DNA from: Arion vulgaris
Lineage: Eukaryota > Mollusca > Gastropoda > Stylommatophora > Arionidae
Direction of reading: 5' to 3'
NCBI GenBank assembly: GCA_020796225.1
Contig: CM036753.1
Location: 70,671,865-70,735,864, forward strand
Length of the DNA: 64,000 bases
The translations under genes were made by a program, and so were the position numbers. The notes below the pieces were generated by a model. The model was given only the letters and a program-made list of their open reading frames with translations. It did no database searches and was not told the DNA's origin. This document shows positions 32,898-43,930 of this stretch, piece after piece (positions within the stretch are counted from its first letter, which is position 1; each line of letters opens with the position of its first letter).

Positions 32898-33050
32898 CAG
32901 ATGTACTGGGAAATAAAGGTGGCTGGTATGATGCTGACCACATCACCCATCTTGTGACATTAATTAAAGAAAATACAGATCTAACACCATATCCCCCAAT
33001 AAAATGCATGGTATGAAAACAGGTTCTTTACTTTCACCATAGACCAGATG
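32898..33050 (+). mobile_element. SINE-B 3' fragment
   Basis: TACTGGGAAATAAAGGTGGC, CACATCACCCATC and GGTTCTTTACTTTC match the SINE-B body and 3' end. Confidence 0.65.
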
Positions 33051-33061
33051 TAGAGAGATGC

Positions 33062-33315
33062 CGCCCGAGTGGTTACCGGGCCCAAATTTGGGGTGTAAAG
33101 AATAGAACCACTGTTACCTGCCATGCATGTCGTAAGAGGCGACTAAGGAGGTTTGGCTGAAATCGGATGCATGTGTCCTAAACGTGTATAAGTCTATGCG
33201 TTTAGGGGCCTACCAAACCAATGTGCAACGTATACACGTTCTTGGCAAAGATCAAACATATCACAAAAAATGATTAAAATTAGTCGTAAGAACGCACGCA
33301 AAGAAGAAGAAGAGA
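33062..33315 (+). mobile_element. SINE-A, full length
   Basis: Head CGCCCGAGTGGTTACCGGGC to the 3' end (GAA)n. AGAGAGATGC at 33052-33061 and 33316-33325 is a perfect 10-bp target duplication. Confidence 0.93.
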
Positions 33316-33325
33316 GAGAGATGCA

Positions 33326-33600
33326 GTAGCATAGATGTTGGTGAAATCGCTTCTTAGGCTAGTGGTCCGGGTTCAATTTCACAGTGGGCGTGGAATTTTG
33401 TCCAACAGTAACGGCTCTCAGGTTGACCCAGCCCTAATTGGGTACCAGAAAAACACTGGGAAGTAAAGGCGGCTGGAGTGATGTTGACCACATCACCCAT
33501 CGTGTGCCGTCGGTCAATGAAAAATACATGCCTACCACTGTATTACCCTATATACCATGTGGTACAAAAAGGGTTCCTTTACTTTGCTACTTTACTAGTC
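33326..33600 (+). mobile_element. SINE-B, full length
   Basis: Head region with GGTCCGGGTTCAATTTC (B box-like), then ATTGGGTACCAGAAAAACAC and CACATCACCCATCGTGTG. The 3' end reads CCTTTACTTTGCTACTTTAC. The SINE-A to its left inserted at its 5' edge. Confidence 0.8.
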
Positions 33601-33689
33601 CAGATGCCCTGCCTCTGCTCAAGTCCTCTATCACACCACATCAGAGCACATACTTCAAGACTGCCCCAAATATGATGATTCTTCTTCTT

Positions 33690-34700
33690 CACCCTTCACC
33701 CCTAGGGAAGCATAGGTCTGCAACCAAGGCCTTCCAAGCCTGCCTATCTAAGGCCATCCTTTCCAGATCTCTCTACTCTCTCCCCATATTCTTGCATTCC
33801 GTCTCCAACTCCCGTCTTCAGGTGTTCCTGGATCTTCCCCTACCTCTATTGCCCTGGGGGTTCCATCGGAGAGCCTGTCTAGTGATGCTGTTAGGGGATT
33901 TCCTCAGTGTGTGTCCTATCCATCGCCACCTTCTGCTCCTTATCTCTTGTTTCACCTGTCGTTGTCCTGCTCTATCCCTGAGTTCCCTGTTTGTAGTCCT
34001 GTATCCATCGCAGATGGAGTATTATGCACAGGCATCTATTGATGTCTGCAACTTTTTGGTGTTCCCCTTAGTTGTTCTCCATGTATCCGCTCCATATGGA
34101 AGGACTGCCTTGACATTTGAGTTAAATATCATTATCTTAGTTTTATTCCTAATCATTCTTGAACTCCATATGTTCTTCCGAATGGCAAAGGCTGATCATG
34201 CCTTTTGTATTCTAACCCTAACATCTTCATCTGAGCCACCTTGAATGTTGATAACACTTCCCAGATAAGTAAATGTGTCCACCTCCTTTAATGGTGATCC
34301 TCTCAGTATGACTGGGTCTCTGGAATTAGCATTTCATCTCATGATCTTCGTTTTTTCCCCATGAATAGTCGGACCCAGATGTTGTGAGATTGTTTCCAGT
34401 TTAGTTGTTTTCTCTTGCATCTGTTGATGGCTGTAGGAGAGGAGTGTTAGATCGTCTGCAAAATCTAAATCCTCTAATTGACTAATCATGGTCCACTGTA
34501 TTCCATTTCTCCCCTGGCTGTTGTTGATCTCATTATCCAGCCATATTAGTCAATAGCCAGCACGAAGAGAAAGTGTGATAGAAGGCAGCCCTGTCTCACA
34601 CCTGTCTTTATTTCAAAGGCCTCTGTCAGTTTGCCTTCATGCAGTACTCTACCCATAGTCTCCTCATACATTTTCTTTATTAGGTTGGTTTTTTCTATCC
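33690..34700 (-). mobile_element. RTE-like LINE, 5'-truncated
   Basis: Minus strand: KMYEETMGRVLHEGKLTEAF and GVRQGCLLSHFLF near 34690-34590, LEDLDFADDLTLL with an intact FADD box near 34480-34440, then thumb and tail text to about 33700. Several frameshifts are present. It ends near a TTCTTCTTC run at 33680-33692. Confidence 0.82.
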
Positions 34701-34704
34701 TTAG

Positions 34705-36190
34705 TTTGTTGAAAAGGATAGTATCTCAGTCTGTTGTAGCCTGTGTGAAGTCTGAATATTACAACTTGCTCTTTACTGTTGAGTTCATAATGTGGATAGT
34801 TTGATGGCCATGATTTTCTGTTTCTCATTTCATTGAATATTTTCTTGTGACAAATCCCTCTGTTTCCTCATAGTTTATGCTGATATCACAATGTGGTAAC
34901 TTAGCCCCCTCCTTTTTCAGTCTATCCGCTTCACCATTGCCAGGTATTTTGCAATGAAATGTGATTCATTGTATAGCAACTTTATTAAACTGCTGGCACA
35001 TAGTGTACAAATCTTCTCTTAGGTCATTTAGTTCTGCATATTTATGGTTCCTTAGTGATGCAACTACAGATAGTGCAGTAGTTTTTCTTATTCGCAATCT
35101 CTGGTCATGCATTTCATTTACTGTGGACCACAAACTGGGCAGTGAGCTTCAGGTCTGTCAGGTTTCCCCAAAGCTTAGTTTTCAGGTGGACTGGGTGTGG
35201 CCACATGCAGCTTATCAGCTCACACACAAGAGGATAATCCTGCAGGACATGCTTCTGCATCTGTTTCGCCTGCTGACACTGTCAGAGAAATGTTTGATTT
35301 ATTCTTAGTCTATGTAAGTGTCGGCTGAGTCTGCAGTATCCAGGGTGTAGGCAAAATATAATGGCCTGGTCTGTCCTGCTGAGGTCTTTGAGGAAGTCTT
35401 TTCCATAAACATATACAGTGTTTCTCTTCCAGTCAACTGCAGATTTTCTCTTAATGAGGGTTTTGACCTCTTGAAAAGACAGTGGTTGGTAGATTTGCTC
35501 TTTGGCACTGCCTGTCTTAGCCATGGCATTAGCACTCTCATTGCCACAGTGATATGGAATCCACTGAAGGTGAATTTCTCCATTTTTTTATAGCACAACA
35601 AGTTCTCTTTCTATGTGCTGTGAAAAATAACTACTTTTCTCCTTCATGATTTCTGCTGCAGTTGTCAAGGCATCTACATCTGCTCTAAAGTTATTCATTC
35701 TCTGATACATCAGATGATATGTCATGCCGCTGTTTTGCTTTTGTACCTAGATAAATTTGCATTTCATTTGTTACCCATTCTTTACCTAGTGATTTTGTTT
35801 TCTTTCATGATTTCCTCTTCTCATTTATTTCTTTCATCATGTGCAAAGTTTTGTTTCCTTCTCTGTTTAAGTTCAGATTTTCAATTTTTTTTTTACAGCA
35901 GTTCATTATTGTTTGGTTTAGGATTTTCCTGTATTTAGCAGTGGTAGATTTGAGTGATACTTGCTTCTGTTGTTTCATCTTTTTCTGCCATGGTACTGGC
36001 ATAATTTACATCCACCTCAACTTTCTGCAGTTCTTCTGTCCAGTATGGTTTTTAATTTTTTCTTGTCCTTAAGGAGATGGTTTCTGCTATCCATCTATTG
36101 TCTATTCCTGTTGTGCCTTTCAGTGTTCAGGGAATGTAATGACTTCTGGCAAGTGCCCCTGCGTGGGTGACCTTTAGCCTTAAAACCATT
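34705..36190 (-). mobile_element. RNase H-type LINE with RT missing
   Basis: Minus strand shows the endonuclease-RT linker (EELQKVEVDVNYA ... NPKPNNNELL, about 36060-35810), then directly an RNase H end (WIPYHCGNESANAMAKTG, about 35560-35505) and the tail (IIFCLHPGYCRLSRHLH). A second, separate tail (EQVVIFRLHTGYNRLRYY) lies near 34780-34710. The whole RT is absent, so this is either a deletion or two fragments side by side. Confidence 0.72.
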
Positions 36191-36200
36191 GTATCAAAAT

Positions 36201-36721
36201 TGTCTTCTTCTTCTTCTGCATTCTCACTAGATTGGGATTTTGGATTCTCTAACAAATACAGCCGTCTGCCTCAGATTATCAGCCACACCATACAGTTTGT
36301 CTTGGACGCTAGTGTAAATGGGCCACCTCTTTCTTCTCAAGTCTGCATACTGGGGGCAGCTCTGTGGGATATAATTCCTATGATTTCTGCTTCCCCATTT
36401 GTGCCGACCTCTTCCCGACGTCAGTTTCGGTCACCCTTGTGATGGTAGGTCTGAATTCTTACTGCGGGCTAAATCTCTGAGGCAGATTGGCAACTGTAGA
36501 ATCTGTTATCCCATTCCTCATTGTGATGTTTCATTGCACCATGTTATGCGCTACGGCCTGGTGCATTCGTTTTCAGCAAGCATTTGTTTCTGGTTAGCAT
36601 TCCCTAGTGGACATGTGCATCCGATTTCAGCCAAACCTCCTTAGTCGCCTCTAACGACATGCGTAGCTGGTAACAGTGTTTCTCTACACCCCAAATATGG
36701 GCCCCGGTAAACGCTCGGGTG
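36201..36721 (-). mobile_element. Composite SINE-LINE element, copy 1
   Basis: Read on the minus strand: a SINE-A head and central block of about 120 bp (GTAACAGTG... on the plus strand, CTCGGGTGG at the edge), then from the GTCCACTAGGGAATGCTAAC junction about 400 bp that ends in the C-terminal codons and 3' end of an RNase H-type LINE, and a GAA tail. GTATCAAAAT at 36191-36200 and 36722-36731 is a perfect 10-bp target duplication spanning the whole unit. It matches 60287-60808 end to end. Confidence 0.9.
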
Positions 36722-36739
36722 GTATCAAAATAGTAATGC

Positions 36740-36905
36740 TTGTTGTGGTATACTGTTGGATGGTAATCTTGTTACATGGCCAAACCACTTGGTTTGTTGT
36801 TTCTTAATATGCTCTAGCACTAGTGATGTGTCTACCAAGTTTCTAATAATCTAGTTTTTTTTTACCATAACTCTCCTTGCTACTTCCGCTATTTTTCACA
36901 AGCAT
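36740..36905 (-). mobile_element. LINE tail fragment
   Basis: Minus strand: IIRNLVDTSLVLEHIKKQQ then TKWFGHVTRLPSN, the end of an RTE/CR1-like LINE polyprotein. Confidence 0.6.
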
Positions 36906-36909
36906 TTTA

Positions 36910-37585
36910 TCTCTTTGTAAATTTTCCTTTTTCATTTGCTGGTTTCTGCTACTGCTTGCAATCTTGCTTTATTTAGACTTCCTACCATGTTTCTTTTTTG
37001 TTGTTTTGAGAGTTGGTTATCCTGCAGTATCTATCAGTGTTGGAAATCTAGCTTAGTCAGCACGTTTATAGTTCCAGCAGAGAAATGGTCTATGCTCTTA
37101 TGGGGCATACTTCATGTCTAGTATCAACTGCATTGGTCTGTAATCATTACATGCTAGTTGGTTAAGTACCTGTCAGTCAATTTCATTTGCTAGTCAATTT
37201 TATTAGTATGTTACCTGCACAGAATGCCAGATATGGGGTGGAAGAGGTATGTCATCTTCTTGAGTAGAAGCTAGATGTGTCACTCCTCTTGTTCATTAGT
37301 TATGGCAAAACTTGTTGTTCATTAGTTGGATAATTGTATCTATCTTTCAGCCTTCTACTTGATCTTCTGTGATATATATTTATACATATCCGCACCTTTC
37401 AGAATGGATGTTTTGCTAAGCAAGTTCTGTACTTTACTTGGTGGATTATGCATATGTGTATGATTGTTTCTAGAACATTGATATTGACTTCTTGTTGTAT
37501 CCATTTTACTGTTGATGTTCACATACACAGCATTTCATTTCTAGTCAGCATTATATATATATATATACATATTTGTACTTTGGAC
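36910..37585. other. No gene seen
   Basis: AT-rich, possibly more worn minus-strand LINE sequence; includes a TA run near 37552-37566. Confidence 0.35.
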
Positions 37586-37589
37586 TATG

Positions 37590-37880
37590 TGTCATAGAAG
37601 AGTCCTCCGTATAATCTTATATCATGGACAGAGAAGAGAAATGGATCTATCCCGAAAGATCTCAAAATCAAGGAAAACTGGCTGCTGCGACTAATAAGAA
37701 TGAGAAAATTGAAGTATTTTGGACATACATAGAGACATAGAGTATGAAGGGTATGTGAAGACTATCATGGAAGGGGGCATCCTGGCAAAGATTAGAAGAG
37801 TAAGACCACAGAGAAGATAGATTCAGGATGTGAGGATGCAACTAACTGATATTTGAGCACATTTGACCTATGAATAAATT
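37590..37880 (+). mobile_element. LINE tail fragment
   Basis: Plus strand: RRVLRIILYHG, then LKYFGHT-like and RVRPQRR-like text with stops, the C-terminal end of an RTE/CR1-like LINE. Confidence 0.6.
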
Positions 37881-37889
37881 GAATACTTA

Positions 37890-38565
37890 ACTTTATGACA
37901 GAAATTCCGATAGACTGTTAGTGTGACAAAGTTCTGCTCAGGGATGATATATATTAAGACCATCTATTAATTATAATTAATTAATACATTTGACGCAATA
38001 TGATTATGATAAACTGCGCGATTTTTATTGTATCATTCCAAGCTAGTACTAAGTTGTACTTGACTATTTTTACTTTAACAGTAACACTAACACTTAGTGT
38101 TGGTTGGAACTTCCAAACCATGTTCATTAGAACTAGTCTAAATCTAAGGATGAATGAGCAAACATGGAAGCAGTTGAAGACGTAATCAAAGTTACTAAAA
38201 AAAACCCGACTTTAGATCAACATAAAAGTACTGACACTAATATTTCAGGAAATGTTGAAAGAAAAAATACCTCAATAGATTGTCCACCTCCGACACTATT
38301 ATCTCATGTTTACATTTATCTCCCCTAGTTTTTAAAATTAACTTTAAAAGTAAAGAGTGCGTATAATCATTTTTTTTTTTGTCAGTTTGGAAACTTTACA
38401 TAATCCTCTTGAAAAATTATTTAATCTTTTTTTTGTGTGTGTTACTAATTACTGTTTTATTCTTTGTTGTAGATAGATTCCTGCTTTACCATTTCTCTAA
38501 ATTCTTGCTACTATTATGTTTTACCAGAGCCTAACATACGAATTTTTGCTCAATTTTGCTATAAC
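37890..38565. other. No gene seen
   Basis: AT-rich with several poly-T runs. A 61-codon frame at 38000 has no recognisable motif. Confidence 0.4.
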
Positions 38566-38569
38566 TTAG

Positions 38570-38850
38570 CTCATCATCATCAAATAGCTTGTCCTGAGCA
38601 GAACTTTGCCACCCCAACAGTCCTCCGGGATTTCTCACTCTCATATGCCAGATGTCCTGCCTCTGCAGCCGTCATGTTCAAACCATAAGTTACGTCCTGA
38701 AGCCGTCTTCTCCGTGGTCTTCCTCTTCTTCTCTTTGCCAGTAAGCCTCCTTACATGACGGTCTTCTCCGGCCCTTTATGTCTTTTTATATGTCCAAAAT
38801 ATCTCAATTTTCACTTTATTATTTGTGGCATCAGTCAGTTTTCTTTGATT
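38570..38850 (-). mobile_element. LINE 3' fragment
   Basis: Matches 25.29-25.43 kb over TAGCTTGTCCTGAGCAGAAC and GATGTCCTGCCTCTGCAGCC, then extends into the CCGTCTTCTCCGTGGTCTTC region, which reads RRPRRRR-like on the minus strand. Confidence 0.7.
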
Positions 38851-38854
38851 CTGT

Positions 38855-39850
38855 GTTCTTTCTGGATAGATCTATTTGTTCTCTTCTCTGTCCGTGATAT
38901 ATGACTTAGATGCAAATGTGTAATACTTCTTTCTTTTCTCTTGTTCTGTTTGACAGAAACGTGATAAGAAGAGATTTATAGAACGGGCTCTTATGTGTAC
39001 TTCGTACATGTCTTTCATAGCTTCTGTTATTGATGTAGTCACCTTTTGCATGGACTTTTTGCCGTGTATCACTGTGCATGATTAGCATTGCCTTTTGAGG
39101 TATACTGTATGTTGGTAATCTCCTTAATATCTTCCTCAGTTGGTAGCGAGGGCGTAGTCATCAGCAAACAGAGTCACTTTGAAGGTGGTTATTATTTCAC
39201 TTTGGTGAAGGATTTAACCTCCTGAAATTGAATAGATTACCGCCTGTCATGTAAATAATCTTTACACCATGTTCATCGCATTCCCAAAATATAGTTAAAT
39301 CTACGTGTGGTCCAAGCCCCATCTTAAGAACTACGTGTGGTTTAATCGCCTCCCTTAAATTTTCGATGTAGTCCAATAGCCTCCATTAGATGTTCATGAA
39401 GTTCAATCATTCTTCTACTAGAAAAGCATATCATCCATAGTGGGCTATAGATTTTACAACTGTTGTTTGCAATAGAGTCCGTGGTTCGCGTGCACAAGTA
39501 CACAAAGGTGACAAGTGTATGAAAACTGTTTTCAATGTGATATTTGTATGTGCTAACAATAGATTTAACTTTTCCAATGCCACAGTTGTCAAGCTGTTAT
39601 CTCCGTATTGGAACAAATATCACTAGCTTATGTGTTGTCGTCAGATAGTTAATATTCTATACTGGTTGCGACATCTTATTTTTGATTTTAATGCATTTTG
39701 TTATGTCATTCTGATTGTTCGTGATTTTTTCTGCGCTGACTTGTGTGTCATACTTATTATTTTTTAGACTGTAAAGTTAGAGACTAAAATAGAGAACCTA
39801 CAATTTGCACGTATACATAGTCTATCATCTTTTTAACAACAATAATTGAT
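38855..39850. other. No gene seen
   Basis: 38870-39170 may be worn LINE sequence on the minus strand. The rest is AT-rich; the motif CTACGTGTGGT recurs at about 39301 and 39331. Confidence 0.35.
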
Positions 39851-40620
39851 ATGTTCTAGCCAGGGGCGGCTCGTCAAATATTGAGTAACGTATACTTATT
39901 ATTTTAGACATTATTTGTTCATAATTATTACTTTCAATGGGATACTGATTAACTTTCAAAGTAGATATATAACGCTAAAATATCACACAGTCTGAAATTC
40001 AGCATCTTTCCTCCCTAATTAGTATACGCCTCTGGTCACTAAGGGCCAGTAAGAACCGGCCCCACCAAACCAAAAATAATTGACGTGTACTTATTATTTT
40101 AAAAATGATTTTTACGTAATTATTACTTTTAACTTGACACTGATTAGCTTTGGAAGTTGAATATATAACACTAAATTATAAATATTATATCCGAATAATA
40201 TAACAATCATATTAATATATAATATAACCTTGTTAAAAAATATTATATAGACTGAAAGCTTTTTCCCTGTAATGCTTCACGTATTGTGCTGTGCACTATT
40301 TTTTTGTGGGGCCAGTTTAAAAGATGCCTATCTAAGATGTAAAATTACAACCTCTGATCGCTATTGCAAAGTTAATTGCCAAAACAATTGTGATTTTCAT
40401 TTAGCCGGAATATATATTTATTCTTGCGCTGCCAAACTACTTCCCAGATAAACGAGGACTCTAGATTAAATAGTCCGTTTAATTATCGATTGAATCCCTA
40501 ATTTTATTTTTTAAATAATATAAAACTATAGAAAATAATAGTAATAATTACAAATAGGTAAACACGTAAAAACAAAGTACTACAGTTTTACAAAATACAT
40601 AAACAGTGACGATAAACAGC

Positions 40621-40648
40621 AACGTTTCGACCAAAGGCCTTTATCAAG
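40621..40648 (-). other. Hammerhead-like motif, left arm
   Basis: Mirror copy of the motif at 42504-42528. See that entry for the layout. Confidence 0.4.
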
Positions 40649-40872
40649 CAAACAATACAACAAGAATGACGAATTTCGAGGAACACTACAAATGGACGAT
40701 TACATGTGGAAACATAAACCTATCTGATGAAAATCTGGGAATAAAAACGAAATGAGTGCAACACAAAAACCGAAAGTGGAAAAGGAGAGGAACAATAAAC
40801 AATATAGTGGATAAATGACACATATATGGAGCAAACACACATATAGATAACAAGGCACGAGATAAGACAGTA

Positions 40873-41372
40873 CTAAGAAGCATAGAAATGTAATGCGTTG
40901 AGTCCAAGAGGTCGCAAAGTGCCATAGAATGAAATAAAACGGTTCTCCAGGGCGAATCGACTGCGATCATCGGAGGAACATGATCGGATGGCTGTGACCT
41001 GGACATCGTCAACTCCTGAATGGCCAGTATCATTGAAATGAGTGGCCACAGGAGTCACAGAGCATTGGCGAATATCGCGTAAGTGTTGGGCGAATCGGTC
41101 ACTGAGCCTCTTACCGGTTTCACCAATATAGGCCTTATGGCATCGTTTGCAGGTGATAGCATAGATGATATTGCGGAACTCACACGTGAAACTGTCTTGA
41201 ATGGTATAGGTAGCTTTGGAAAAGAGACAGTACGGGTCTGTATTACATATGCACATGTATTACAGCGCCGACGGCCACATTGGATGGTGCCAAAGTGACT
41301 CTGGATGTTAGGCTTGAGGCGACTGTGTACCAACAAATCCTTGAGGCTTCTGTGCCGTCTGTACGCCACCAA
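40873..41372 (-). pseudogene. Penelope GIY-YIG domain, left arm
   Basis: The minus-strand copy of the right-arm gene. It is split by a frameshift near 41220: MVAYRRHRSLKDLLVHSRL and the CGRRRCNTC cluster are in one frame, while IIYAITCKRCHKAYIGETGK and the rest are in another. It ends with the same LNALHFYAS and stop. Upstream in the arm, SDRVKLILTFHPHSSLV (about 41500-41450) is the end of the RT domain. The GIY-YIG catalytic residues are still legible, but the frame is broken. Confidence 0.88.
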
Positions 41373-41779
41373 GGATAGTGTTGGAAGACTGAACGTGTCT
41401 CAGGATCAGACTGAAGAATAGGAGATGATGGAATAAGACCTTTTCACCAAGGAACTATGAGGGTGGAAAGTTAAGATAAGTTTAACCCTGTCAGACTTGG
41501 GGTTTCTAAGTATGTGAGAGAGGGCCTCCTGGCGAGCAATTAGCTGAACCCGAAGCATGGCAGATGGCATGGAGAATGTGCTTACATCTGCCATGCATCG
41601 GGTTCAGCTAATTGCTCGCCAGGAGGCCCTCTCTCACATACTTAGAACCCCAAGTCTGATAGGGTTAAACTTATCTTAACTTTCCACCCTCATAGTTCCC
41701 TGGTGAAAAGGTCTTATTCCATCATCTCCCTATTCTTCAGTCTGATCCTGAGACACGTTCAGTCTTCCAACACTATCCT

Positions 41780-42280
41780 TTGGTGGCGTACAGACGGCAC
41801 AGAAGCCTCAAGGATTTGTTGGTACACAGTCGCCTCAAGCCTAACATCCAGAGTCACTTTGGCACCATCCAATGTGGCCGTCGGCGCTGTAATACATGTG
41901 CATATGTAATACAGACCCGTACTGTCTCTTTTCCAAAAGCTACCTATACCATTCAAGACAGTTTCACGTGTGAGTCCCGCAATATCATCTATGCTATCAC
42001 CTGCAAACGATGCCATAAGGCCTATATTGGTGAAACCGGTAAGAGGCTCAGTGACCGATTCGCCCAACACTTACGCGATATTCGCCAATGCTTTGTGACT
42101 CCTGTGGCCACTCATTTCAATGATACTGGCCATTCAGGAGTTGACGATGTCCAGGTCACAGCCATCCGATCATGTTCCTCCGATGATCGCAGTCGATTCG
42201 CCCGGGAGAACCGTTTTATTTCATTCTATGGCACTTTGCGACCTCTTGAACTCAACGCATTACATTTCTATGCTTCTTAG
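41780..42280 (+). pseudogene. Penelope-like GIY-YIG endonuclease, right arm
   Basis: The endonuclease of Penelope-like retroelements, which cuts target DNA for reverse transcription. The 166-codon frame starts in the linker after RT (VAYRRHRSLKDLLVHSR), then has a cysteine cluster CGRRRCNTC (residues 32-40) typical of this family, then the GIY-YIG domain: IYAI at 70-73, AYIGET at 81-86, Arg89, His97, Glu143 and Asn159. It ends LNALHFYAS. RT text (LLTFHPHS-like) precedes it in another frame, so the protein is N-terminally truncated and frameshifted. All signature endonuclease residues are present. The ATG at 41780 is not the natural start. The second arm carries the same gene in reverse. Confidence 0.92.
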
Positions 42281-42503
42281 TACTGTCTTATCTCGTGCCT
42301 TGTTATCTATATGTGTGTTTGCTCCATATATGTGTCATTTATCCACTATATTGTTTATTGTTCCTCTCCTTTCCACTTTCGGTTTTTGTGTTGCACTCAT
42401 TTCGTTTTTATTCCCAGATTTTCATCAGATAGGTTTATGTTTCCACATGTAATCGTCCATTTGTAGTGTTCCTCGAAATTCGTCATTCTTGTTGTATTGT
42501 TTG

Positions 42504-42528
42504 CTTGATAAAGGCCTTTGGTCGAAAC
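42504..42528 (+). other. Hammerhead-like motif, right arm
   Basis: CTTGATAA is followed by a short hairpin GGCC-TTT-GGTC (42513-42523) and GAAAC, the layout of a hammerhead core (CUGAUGA, helix II, GAAA). Two bases of the CUGAUGA box differ, so activity is doubtful. Penelope-like elements are known to carry hammerhead motifs in this position. A mirror copy lies at 40621-40648. Confidence 0.45.
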
Positions 42529-42644
42529 GTTGCTGTTTATCGTCACTGTTTATGTATTTTGTAAAACTGTAGTACTTTGTTTTTACGTGTTTACCTATTT
42601 TCCAAGTTTTACTGCAGTCTCCACCCTTTTTCAATAATTACAAA

Positions 42645-43445
42645 CCATTATAGAATAAGATTAGTTTAGGGAATTGTCCCTTGCATTAATATATCTTGTG
42701 TACAGCAATTTCGGTACAATCTCACCGTTAAAATTGGTTCATTCTAAATATAGCGCAGAGGGTCCCCATTAAGGTATTGACGTTAAATGATGTGTATTCC
42801 TGCAGAGCCAACTATAAACTTAAGTTATCTAGAACACTTCTATCTATCATTTGGGCAACACATTCGTCCTGGTGCAACGATCAAGTTCGATCAGTGGCGA
42901 GCGCACAGAACATTTGTCAGTATTCCGGGCTAGAACCACCAAACGCTGAAACAGTCAACAACTCAGTTAACTTTGTTGATCCAAATACACTAATACAGGT
43001 GCACATACACAGACCATCTAGTGCTTGTGGAAAACTGCTAAGGAAAGGAGCAAGAGGCAAAATGGGACACATCGCCATCTCTTGAACTCATACATAAATA
43101 AGTTCATATGGCGTCGTCGGACTAAATCCCGAAATTTGGACCCCTTCTGAGCAAGCTATTATTGCTGATATCATCACCTTCTAGCCTCCACAGTAACCCA
43201 CAACCACCCACAGTCCCTCATACAGTCTATTTAATGGCTCCAAATTCAAACAAAACACTTGTTTTTTTTAAAACCGTAACACACAAAAACCACGAAATAT
43301 GTGAATTTTTTTACTCGGTTTCCTGTACTTCCGCATCTCGTGAACTCTGACCGGTCCACTGACGTCACTTGATTTAGGTCAACTAGAGTCCCCTTTTTAA
43401 CGGTGAGATTGTACAAAAGTACCCAAATTTCTTTCGTACAGTTGT
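42645..43445. other. No gene seen
   Basis: Inside the hAT-like element. Mixed composition; a 102-codon frame at 42777 has no recognised motif. Confidence 0.35.
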
Positions 43446-43449
43446 CAAC

Positions 43450-43615
43450 TGATTTGAGCGAAACACATAAAAACATTTATAATAAAGTACTAGAGATTTA
43501 CAAAATACAAAAACAATGACAATACACAGGAACTTTTCGACAAAATTGCCTTTATCAAGCAAAGAATACAACAGAAGTGAAGAATTTCACTTCTTTCACA
43601 GAACACTACATATAA
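43450..43615 (-). mobile_element. Second, older Penelope 3' fragment
   Basis: On the minus strand, GCTTGATAAAGGCAATTTTG and GTCGAAAAGTTCC, then TTTGTATTTTGTAAATC and TAGTACTTTATT, parallel the end of the palindrome arms with many differences. It keeps the degenerate hammerhead-like layout. Confidence 0.7.
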
Positions 43616-43719
43616 AATAAAAGTCGTGACATATCCTTTACAGGATGTAGCCATCAACAACAGCAAACAAGTCGTTTTCTACATTTACAGCAGAGATTAT
43701 ATATTACAAAATCACCTAA

Positions 43720-43930
43720 CATGTATACGACACGCTGGTCTCATTCACAAGTTCATGGTTTGTTGTCAATTTGCATACCAGACAAGTTCTTTTAAAAAAA
43801 TCTTCTCTAGGCGCTCCTGTCGTTTGATGTGTCCAAAATATTTAATTGTCCTTGATTTTTTATATTATTTAATAGCCAACTCTCTTCAGTATCAAGCTGT
43901 TGCTGAACAGAAGCATTTGCTCTTTTCCTG
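43720..43930 (-). mobile_element. Worn LINE tail
   Basis: Minus-strand text IKYFGHIKRQERLEKIFLK in one frame is the C-terminal motif of RTE/CR1-like LINEs. Confidence 0.5.

Larger units (their letters stand above)
40555..42632. mobile_element. Palindromic Penelope-like element
   Basis: Two nearly identical arms of about 1 kb (40555-41566 and 41585-42599) face each other across an 18-base spacer (41567-41584). Each arm holds the end of a Penelope-like coding region and its 3' sequence, so both outer ends are 3' ends. The right arm extends about 33 bases further. AATAATTACAAA at 40543-40554 and 42633-42644 is a perfect 12-bp target duplication, showing that the whole palindrome was inserted at once. 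Head-to-head 5'-truncated copies are known for Penelope-like elements. Confidence 0.9.

Noticed and set aside
33438..34244. 268-codon plus-strand frame
   Set aside because: Antisense of the minus-strand RTE-like LINE, with a SINE-B at its start. No motif of its own; the minus strand has the FADD box and thumb text.
40723..40750. CTGATGA followed by GAAA, a textbook-looking hammerhead core
   Set aside because: The bases between CTGATGA and GAAA form no convincing helix II. The motif at 40621-40648 and 42504-42528, with a real GGCC/GGTC hairpin, is the better candidate.
40686..41033. Frame 'MILAIQELTMSRSQPSDH' in both Penelope arms (also 42120-42452)
   Set aside because: Same length in both arms only because the arms are copies; it overlaps the GIY-YIG frame and has no known domain.
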